Below, one piece after another: positions 58,463 through 64,000 of a DNA stretch of 64,000 nt. A model generated the notes under the pieces. It was not told where the DNA came from. It did no database searches and was given only the letters and a program-made list of their open reading frames with translations. Position 1 is the stretch's first letter, and every line of letters starts with the position of its first letter. Source of the DNA: JANJUB01 sp031386985 (GTDB taxonomy: Bacteria > Armatimonadota > Fimbriimonadia > Fimbriimonadales > Fimbriimonadaceae); the NCBI GenBank assembly GCA_031386985.1, contig JANNCV010000001.1, forward strand, positions 1 to 64,000. Direction: 5' to 3'. A program made the translations under genes and the position numbers.

Positions 58463-60999
58463 GGCTCTTCGTCGTCCAGTGGTTTGGCACCGTATTGATT
58501 GGCTCGCTGTCTTCGCTTCACCTGCCCGTAAGTTTGGCCAGTAGCGTCTTGGGGGGTATCGGCAGTTGCGGCCGCTGGGGCGGCCTCGCGGGTTAAGCGA
58601 ACTCGCGAAGCGGCAGACTTGGCAAACGCCATCAGCCCCTCTTGCTCACCCTTGCGCTTCACCACGATCTTATCCCAGATATAGAGAATCGGAGCCGCGT
58701 TAAAGATTGAAGAATACGTTCCGGAAATGATTCCCACCAGCATTGCCAAGTTGAAATGCTGGAGGTCAGGCGTTGCTGAACCGAGAACAACCAGTAGGAA
58801 GAGCGTTCCAATAACAGTTGCAGAAGTGATAATAGAACGAGCTAACGATTGGGTTATCGAACGGTTTATCAGGTGCTTCAGATCCTCGCCCGGTTGCGGT
58901 CGGCGCAAGTTCTCTCGGATTCGGTCAAAAATAACGATCGTGTCGTGCGTGGAGAAGCCGATAACGGTCAGCATCGCCGAGATAAAGAGCGCACTTATCT
59001 CCCAGCCCATGAGAGCGCCGGCGATTGCGGCAAGTCCAAGCACGACCAGAATATCGTGAATGAGGGCAATGATTACCGACGTTGCAAACCTAAACCCAAC
59101 AACAAATCCGCCCAAAGCAAAGCCAAATCGCATGGCCAAGTAGAGGATGATGAGCCCGGCCGAAATGACGACACCAAGAACGGCGTTGCGAATCGTTTCG
59201 GCGCGGATGATGCCGCTAACCGATTGGAATTCCTTGTTCTCTTTAGCATCAATGCCAATTTCATTTGAAATCACCGCAACTGCGGTTTCCGACTTCAGCT
59301 TATTGTCATCCGGGATCGTGATAATCGCGTGGCGGTCATTGCCGGTGGTGGCGATCTTAACGTTTGTGCCAGAGCGACCCGCCGCCTCTAACTTCTTGCT
59401 GATATCAGCACCGGTCATGTCCTGCGGAATGTTGTAGGCAATCTCAAAGCCGCCGTTAAACTCAACGTTGGTCTTGATGCCCCCCATGGCCCAGAAGATG
59501 GCGCCGGGGATGATAGTGAGAAGCGAAATGCCGAAGTAAAGCTTCGTTTTCTCAAGAATCGGTCGAGGGGCGCGATCTACTTCGGCAATGCCTTGGTCGC
59601 CTCCACCCATCTGCCGGCCCAGCCCGTAGAGTTTGGGATTTGATCCGATGCCTGATCCAACCAGGAACATCAAGAGCGAACGAGTAACGAAAACGGCTGT
59701 AAACAGCGAGATCAGAACGCCAATGATCAGCGTTGTAGCAAATCCTTTAACCGCGCCGGTACCCAGATTCACCAAAACAATCGAAGTGATAATCGTACAG
59801 GCGTTCGAGTCTAAGATTGCGGGGAATGCCCGCCTAAAGCCGAGCTCAATCGCGGTTTGGAGCTTCCGGCCCTCGCGCATTTCTTCCTTCACGCGTTCAA
59901 AGACCAAGATATTTGCGTCAACCGCCATTCCTATCGAAAGGACAAAGCCGGCGATCGCGGCCAATGAAAAAGTTGCGTTCGCAAGCTTTAACACGGTCAG
60001 CGAGAAGAGTACATAGAGCAATAGCGCAACGAGTGCGACGACTCCGGGGAAGAGGTAGTAGACCAGCAGAAAAACCGCCGTCATCCCGAATGCGATCAAA
60101 CCGGTTTGAACGATTTGATTCAATGCGTATTTGCCGATTGTTGGGTCAACGCTCGACGCGGCGATTTGTATGACGGGCACAGGTAATGAGCCTGAGTTCA
60201 GGAGTCCGATAAAATTTGTTAGATATGCGGGAGTGAAATCGCCAGTGATAACACCACGATCGGTGATAACTGCGCCATCCATGAGCGGCGCGACACTAAT
60301 GACTCTGCCATCTAAGACGGCGGCTAGATTTTCGCCCCGGTTTAGGTGAATACGACACCAGCGCTCCATCTTTCTCGCCCCTTCGCTGCTGAAGGTAAAA
60401 GCGGGAACAAATTTTGAGCCCTGCTGCTCTCGCTGTGCGCTGACCAGTTCGTCGCCTTCCAAGATCAGGTCCCAACCGTCAATAACCCTTTGGTATTCCG
60501 GGTTCTTCTCTTTGGTTACCGGGTCTTTATAAAACGCAATGACCTCATTGCCCGTGCGTGTCATAAACGAAACCGAAGGCTCATCGGGGTCATCCCCGCG
60601 AGTGTGGGTGTATCGCCGAGTAGCAACCTTATCCGTGACGAGGTTCTTAGCCCAAAACCACTGAATCTTCGCGGTCGAACCCATGGTTTTCTCAGCTGCT
60701 TCGCGTGAAACGCTGCCGGGTAACTCAACTGTGATCTGATCATCACCCTTGGCGCGAACAACTGCTTCAACGACGCCGGATACGTCTGAGGCACGGGTCT
60801 CAAAAATCTTTATGACCTGCGCTCGCGCTTCGCCCCTGAGCTTTCCCTTCTGCAATTTCTCAAAGTCTAAACGATAGGTGAGGCTAACTCCACCGGCAAC
60901 GTCCAGTCCATAAGAGAATTGCTTCTCTTTGTAGAGCCACCCTGACATCAAAGTCAAGGCCAGCACGATGGCTAAGAAAATGTAACTACGGGATTGCAA
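58459..60999 (-). CDS. secDF: SecDF fusion protein
   Basis: This 846-aa proton-driven Sec accessory joins SecD and SecF in one chain. SecD half: first helix (SYIFLAIVLALTLMSGWLY), P1 with FSYGLDVAGGVSLTYRLDFE, P1-head motifs (CRIHLNRGENLAAVLDGRVI), DVNILVFERVKEEMR-type VDANILVFERVKEEMREG near 455-470 and five further helices. SecF half: TNVEFNGGFEIAYNI near 605, then VIGFSTHDTIVIFDRIRENL near 725-745. The TTG at 60999 is chosen because GGAGG lies 9 nt upstream and it directly precedes the first helix. The C-terminal tail of about 55 residues is basic. Its gene ends overlapping pabBC. Confidence 0.95.
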   Translation of the reverse strand: MQSRSYIFLAIVLALTLMSGWLYKEKQFSYGLDVAGGVSLTYRLDFEKLQKGKLRGEARAQVIKIFETRASDVSGVVEAVVRAKGDDQITVELPGSVSREAAEKTMGSTAKIQWFWAKNLVTDKVATRRYTHTRGDDPDEPSVSFMTRTGNEVIAFYKDPVTKEKNPEYQRVIDGWDLILEGDELVSAQREQQGSKFVPAFTFSSEGARKMERWCRIHLNRGENLAAVLDGRVISVAPLMDGAVITDRGVITGDFTPAYLTNFIGLLNSGSLPVPVIQIAASSVDPTIGKYALNQIVQTGLIAFGMTAVFLLVYYLFPGVVALVALLLYVLFSLTVLKLANATFSLAAIAGFVLSIGMAVDANILVFERVKEEMREGRKLQTAIELGFRRAFPAILDSNACTIITSIVLVNLGTGAVKGFATTLIIGVLISLFTAVFVTRSLLMFLVGSGIGSNPKLYGLGRQMGGGDQGIAEVDRAPRPILEKTKLYFGISLLTIIPGAIFWAMGGIKTNVEFNGGFEIAYNIPQDMTGADISKKLEAAGRSGTNVKIATTGNDRHAIITIPDDNKLKSETAVAVISNEIGIDAKENKEFQSVSGIIRAETIRNAVLGVVISAGLIILYLAMRFGFALGGFVVGFRFATSVIIALIHDILVVLGLAAIAGALMGWEISALFISAMLTVIGFSTHDTIVIFDRIRENLRRPQPGEDLKHLINRSITQSLARSIITSATVIGTLFLLVVLGSATPDLQHFNLAMLVGIISGTYSSIFNAAPILYIWDKIVVKRKGEQEGLMAFAKSAASRVRLTREAAPAAATADTPQDATGQTYGQVKRRQRANQYGAKPLDDEEP

Positions 61000-61218
61000 A
61001 GCGAGGGGCCTCCAGAGGCAGATTCGAATCTGACAGTATACCGGAACCTCGATGGTTCGGGAGTTCGGAATTGTTCTGAATAGTTCGGTATGGAATAGGT
61101 CGGGCCCTTGGCCTGCCGAACAAAGCTTCGTCGAACCCGATTCTTGCCTCGCCTGCTCGCGCCGCCAATGGACCCACAAACGGAACTCGGCTAAACTCGT
61201 AAACGTCTCAAGCACCTT
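61000..61218. other. 219-nt divergent intergenic region secDF/rtcB
   Basis: Contains the GGAGG ribosome site of secDF (61009-61013, minus). The GTTCGG string appears three times at 61055-61088, as in two other gaps. TAAACT at 61192-61197 is a possible -10 for rtcB, with a 21-nt leader. No gene or strong hairpin is seen; a minus-strand open frame over it lacks protein-like sequence. Confidence 0.4.
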
Positions 61219-62380
61219 ATGACTCGTATTGGCAACATTCCAATCTGGGGAGACCCGATTTTTGAGGACGCGGTTAAGCAAATTGAAAATTGCTACCGAA
61301 CGGCAGACCGGGCGGCCCTGATGGCCGATCATCACGTCGGGTATGCCGTACCTATCGGCGGCGTCGTCGCCTATAAGGATCACATCAGCCCGAGCGGTGT
61401 CGGCTACGATATTGCCTGCGGTAACAAGGCGGTGCGGCTTGATGTTTCCGCCGACGAAGTTCGGGCGAACATTGATGCGATCATGGATGACATCTGGTCG
61501 GCGATTTCCTTTGGCATCGGTCGAAACAAACGAGACACGCGTTGAACACGAGCTTTATGACGATGAAACGTGGCGTCATCCCGTGGCGAAGCATAAGCGC
61601 CAAGCCGCTCAAAATCAGCTTGGAACCGTGGGTTCGGGCAACCATTATGTGGACATCTTCCTTGATGAGCTTGAGCGCGTTTGGGTGGGAGTTCATTTCG
61701 GCTCACGCGGGTTTGGGCATCACATCGCGTCGTATTTCATCCAACAAGGCGGCGGTTCGGATGGAATGTTCGTTGATCCGGTGATCCTGAAGGTGGGGAC
61801 GAGTTTGGGCGATGACTACATTGCGCTGATGAAGCTGGCCGGGCGTTATGCCTACGCCGGGCGAGATTGGGTGTGCCAGCAGGTTGCCGATATTCTGGGA
61901 GCCCGCATCGAAGAGGAAATTCATAATCATCACAACTTCGCCTGGCGTGAAACCCACGGCGGCGAGGATTTGTGGGTCGTTCGCAAGGGCGCAACGCCCT
62001 CTTTTCCGGGTCAGAAGGGTTTCGTGGGCGGTTCGATGGGCGAGATTTCGGTGATCTTGGAAGGTCTAGAATCCGAGTTGAGTGCCGAGGCTCTTTATTC
62101 AACCGTTCACGGAGCGGGGCGCGTCATGTCGCGAACCCAAGCGGCCGGAAAGGTTCGAAAGGGCGTTCGGCAGGGTGGCGAGGTGACGCGAGAGATGATG
62201 AACGATTGGATTCGGGAGAAGGGCGTAACCTTACGCGGGGCTGGAACGGATGAATCACCGCATTGCTACAAGCGCTTGCCCGAAGTTCTAGCGCACCACG
62301 CCGGGACGATCAAGGTGTTGCACACATTGACGCCAGTTGGAGTCGCGATGGCGGGCGAAAACGAGTTCGATCCTTACTAG
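61219..62380 (+). pseudogene. rtcB: RtcB-family RNA ligase split by an apparent +1 frameshift
   Basis: RtcB joins 2',3'-cyclic-phosphate (or 3'-P) and 5'-OH RNA ends using GTP and Mn. The first frame starts MTRIGNIPIWGDPIFEDAVK and includes the metal-site HHVGYAVPIGGVVAY and PSGVGYDIACGNKAVRL, then ends ISFGIGRNKRDTR at TGA 61543. One base over, the frame gives ETRVEHELYDDETW, GTVGSGNHYVDIFLDE and VHFGSRGFGHHIASYF. It then has GATPSFPGQKGFVGGSMGEI and HGAGRVMSRTQAAGKVRKGV, ending at 62380. Removing one base near 61531 gives GRNKETRVEHELYDD and an intact protein of about 386 aa. It is a decayed gene, an indel error, or a slippage site. Confidence 0.85.
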
Positions 62381-62616
62381 GATTGATTTATGTGCATGCT
62401 CTTGGGGTCATTTTTCAACGTCCCCTGCCGGGGTCGGTCTTGAAAAAGCCCAAGGAAGCCGCAATCGGCCCGACTCCGTTTCCCAACTGTTCAAAATGTG
62501 GCACCAAAACCGCTCTCGCGGTCCGCGCACCGCTCAGATCATCGGTAGGATTGAGTCACTTTCGCACTGAGGAAGCGGCGGGCTCAGAAACTCACTTCTA
62601 CGTTACAATCCACATG
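62381..62616. other. 236-nt region between rtcB and ppk2
   Basis: A frame continuous with ppk2 runs back through it and encodes a CxxC phrase (FPNCSKCGTKTALAVRA), but the rest is not protein-like and no start or ribosome site fits. It could be a worn zinc-ribbon remnant or chance. CCCC-TGCC-GGGG (about 62444) is the only small hairpin noted. Confidence 0.35.
62604..62609 (+). promoter_or_regulatory. -10 box of ppk2
   Basis: TACAAT ends 7 nt before ATG 62617 (and 4 nt before ATG 62614). The 7-nt spacing matches the other leaderless genes here and favours 62617. Confidence 0.4.
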
Positions 62617-63441
62617 ATGTTTGCGCATATTGTGAAATCTGGCGAAAAAGTGGACTTGAAGGATATTCCTACCAAAAAGGATGGGGGAATGAGCGAGGAG
62701 GAGGCGGAGCAGCTAACCGAACAGCTCGGGGAAGAGCTGACCGAACTGCAGGAGCTGCTCTTTGCTGCCGGAAAAACGCCGCTTCTGCTCGTTTTGCAAG
62801 GACGCGATACGAGCGGCAAAGACGGCACGATTCGTCATTTGCTCAAATACATGAACGCGCAGAGCACCCGGGTGGCTCCATTCAAAGTGCCAACCCCCAT
62901 CGAAATGGCTCATGACTACCTGTGGCGAGTTCATCAGCAAACTCCAGGCAAGGGCGAGACGGTGATCTTTAATCGCTCTCATTATGAAGATGTGTTGGTC
63001 GTGCGCGTGCATGAGTTCGTGCCGCCCGAAGTGTGGCAGAAGCGCTATGAGCACATCAACGACTGGGAAAAGTTGCTGACGGACACGGGGACGCTCGTCT
63101 TGAAGTTCATGCTTCACATCTCGAAGGACGAGCAAGAAGAGCGGCTGCTTGATCGCGAAAAGGAAGTTGAAAAGGCCTGGAAACTGAGCGCCGGCGATTG
63201 GAAGGAGCGCGAGTTTTGGGACAAATACACCGAAGCGTATGAAGACGTCGCCTCAAAGTGCTCACCCGAAAGCGCCCCTTGGCACATTATCTCCGCCGAC
63301 CATAAATGGTATCGGAATTTGGCCATCACGGAGGCGATTGTCGAGGGACTGAGGCCCCTAAAGAAGGGCTGGAACGCAAAGCTAGAAGAAATCGGAGCTA
63401 AAGCGAAGGAAGAACTGGCGGCTTATCGCACTACGCCTTGA
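62617..63441 (+). CDS. ppk2: Polyphosphate kinase 2 family protein
   Basis: This 274-aa PPK2-type kinase moves phosphate between polyphosphate and nucleotides. Walker A is LLLVLQGRDTSGKDGTIRHL near 52-72 and the lid/base motif VFKVP-type is APFKVPTPIEMAHDYLWRVH near 90. FNRSHYEDVLVVRVH near 122 carries the Walker B-like segment, and LLDREKEVEKAWKLSAGDWK and WHIISADHKWYRNLAITEAI close the domain. This is the short single-domain class. Without biochemistry, ADP, AMP or GDP preference is unknown. ATG 62617 is preferred by its distance from the -10 box. Confidence 0.93.
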   Translation: MFAHIVKSGEKVDLKDIPTKKDGGMSEEEAEQLTEQLGEELTELQELLFAAGKTPLLLVLQGRDTSGKDGTIRHLLKYMNAQSTRVAPFKVPTPIEMAHDYLWRVHQQTPGKGETVIFNRSHYEDVLVVRVHEFVPPEVWQKRYEHINDWEKLLTDTGTLVLKFMLHISKDEQEERLLDREKEVEKAWKLSAGDWKEREFWDKYTEAYEDVASKCSPESAPWHIISADHKWYRNLAITEAIVEGLRPLKKGWNAKLEEIGAKAKEELAAYRTTP

Positions 63442-63543
63442 CTTAAATCCCGTCTGCGTTCTGGAGCTAACTTGCGGAAAAAGGAGTGGCCCCTTGCGTG
63501 GCCCCGCTGAATGGGTCGTTCGTGCCACAATTGAAGTGGCCCA

Positions 63544-64000
63544 ATGGACCAATCCCACATTCGCAACTTCTGCATCATTGCGCATATTGATCATGGTAAA
63601 TCCACACTCGCTGATCGTTTGATTGAGCGTTGTGGGGCGATTCGTGGCACCGCTCAAGAGCAAATGTTGGACTCGATGGATCTAGAGCGCGAGCGCGGAA
63701 TCACCATAAAGATGGCCGCCGTTCGACTCCTGTACCGAGCGAAAAATGGGCAAGACTATCAACTCAACTTGATTGATACGCCCGGGCACGTTGATTTCAC
63801 CTACGAGGTCTCCCGAGCCCTTGCCGCTTGCGAGGGAGCGTTGTTAGTGGTTGATGCAAGCCAAGGCGTCGAGGCCCAAACCATTGCCAACGCCAATATG
63901 GCGATGAACCAAAAGTTGGAGATCATTCCAATTATCAATAAGATTGATCTTCCCCACGCCGATATTGAGCGCGCGCGGGAAGAAATCGAATCGGCTGTAG
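63544..64000 (+). CDS. lepA: Elongation factor 4 (LepA), 5' part only
   Basis: The first 152 codons of LepA, the ribosome back-translocase-type GTPase, lie here; the rest is beyond the window. G1 is AHIDHGKSTLADRLIERCGA (residues 13-32). The switch region reads LDSMDLERERGITIKMAAVR, G3 is LIDTPGHVDFTYEVSRALAA, and G4 is IINKIDLPHADIERAREEIE. The MDLERERGITIK form separates LepA from EF-G. The ATG at 63544 follows a GCCAC-AATTGAA-GTGGC repeat and three GTGGCCC copies (63485-63542). No good ribosome site is visible. Confidence 0.97.
   Translation, partial: MDQSHIRNFCIIAHIDHGKSTLADRLIERCGAIRGTAQEQMLDSMDLERERGITIKMAAVRLLYRAKNGQDYQLNLIDTPGHVDFTYEVSRALAACEGALLVVDASQGVEAQTIANANMAMNQKLEIIPIINKIDLPHADIERAREEIESAV

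Noticed and set aside
61000..61383. N-terminal extension of SecDF across the intergenic region and rtcB
   Set aside because: The family N-terminus and GGAGG site place the start at TTG 60999; upstream residues are not protein-like and run antisense to rtcB.
63382..63663. 93-codon minus-strand frame over the ppk2 end and lepA start
   Set aside because: It is antisense to two conserved genes and lacks any recognisable domain.

Overview
This 64 kb window is bacterial chromosome with moderate GC, dense genes and no obvious prophage, insertion sequence, CRISPR array or tRNA. It opens inside the 3' end of a 16S rRNA gene (anti-Shine-Dalgarno CCTCCTT intact) and closes inside lepA. The content fits a diderm of the Armatimonadota (Fimbriimonadia-like). 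It has two LptD/OstA-type outer-membrane barrel proteins, a CsgG-like protein, FlgD-type Ig tails on a secreted protein, a DUF1800 protein, a Pup-type proteasome alpha-like subunit and a 16S gene that is not followed by 23S. The phylum is an inference from gene content, not a computed placement.

Layout. 1-592: 16S end and a strong terminator. 593-6446: LRR protein, 7Fe ferredoxin, pyrimidine phosphorylase (deoA-like), pdxS and a PAS-GGDEF-EAL protein. 6451-14926: AddB/AddA-like repair pair, nadB, a receiver-like protein and a class I amidotransferase. 14923-17174: an E2 acyltransferase and a coiled-coil zinc-ribbon protein. 17400-20172: three tandem paralogous secreted proteins. 20260-21568: orphan proteasome alpha-like gene divergent from a ParD/ParE-like pair whose toxin frame is broken. 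21597-22988: rimO. 33135 down to 22996: one 12-gene minus-strand run (ABC exporter, SecD-P1-like protein, four small exported proteins, rodA, ribE, pyrH, frr, uppS). 33231-46961: glycosyltransferase, HxlR regulator, VanW protein, ilvE, McsA-like zinc protein, DUF4397 lipoprotein, rpsA, an LptD-like protein, DUF1800, class A PBP, rplU-rpmA-coaE. 47131-55908: a four-gene surface/export cluster behind a structured leader. 55974-64000: rpmB-rpsR, pabBC, secDF, rtcB, ppk2, lepA.

Two window-wide patterns stand out. First, about a dozen genes have a TANNNT-like -10 box 5-8 nt before the start codon and no usable Shine-Dalgarno, which implies leaderless mRNAs. Operon-internal genes instead use Shine-Dalgarno sites, short start-stop overlaps and several TTG starts. 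Second, three genes (parE-like, pabBC, rtcB) are each cut by a single apparent +1 frameshift at or within a few codons of an in-frame stop. The cause is either sequencing indels, decay, or programmed slippage.

Other points of interest are an AddAB-like pair that appears to have lost its nuclease motifs, the proteasome alpha gene without a beta partner, and a possible RNA switch ahead of a CsgG-like protein that carries a collagen-like Gly-X-Thr tract.
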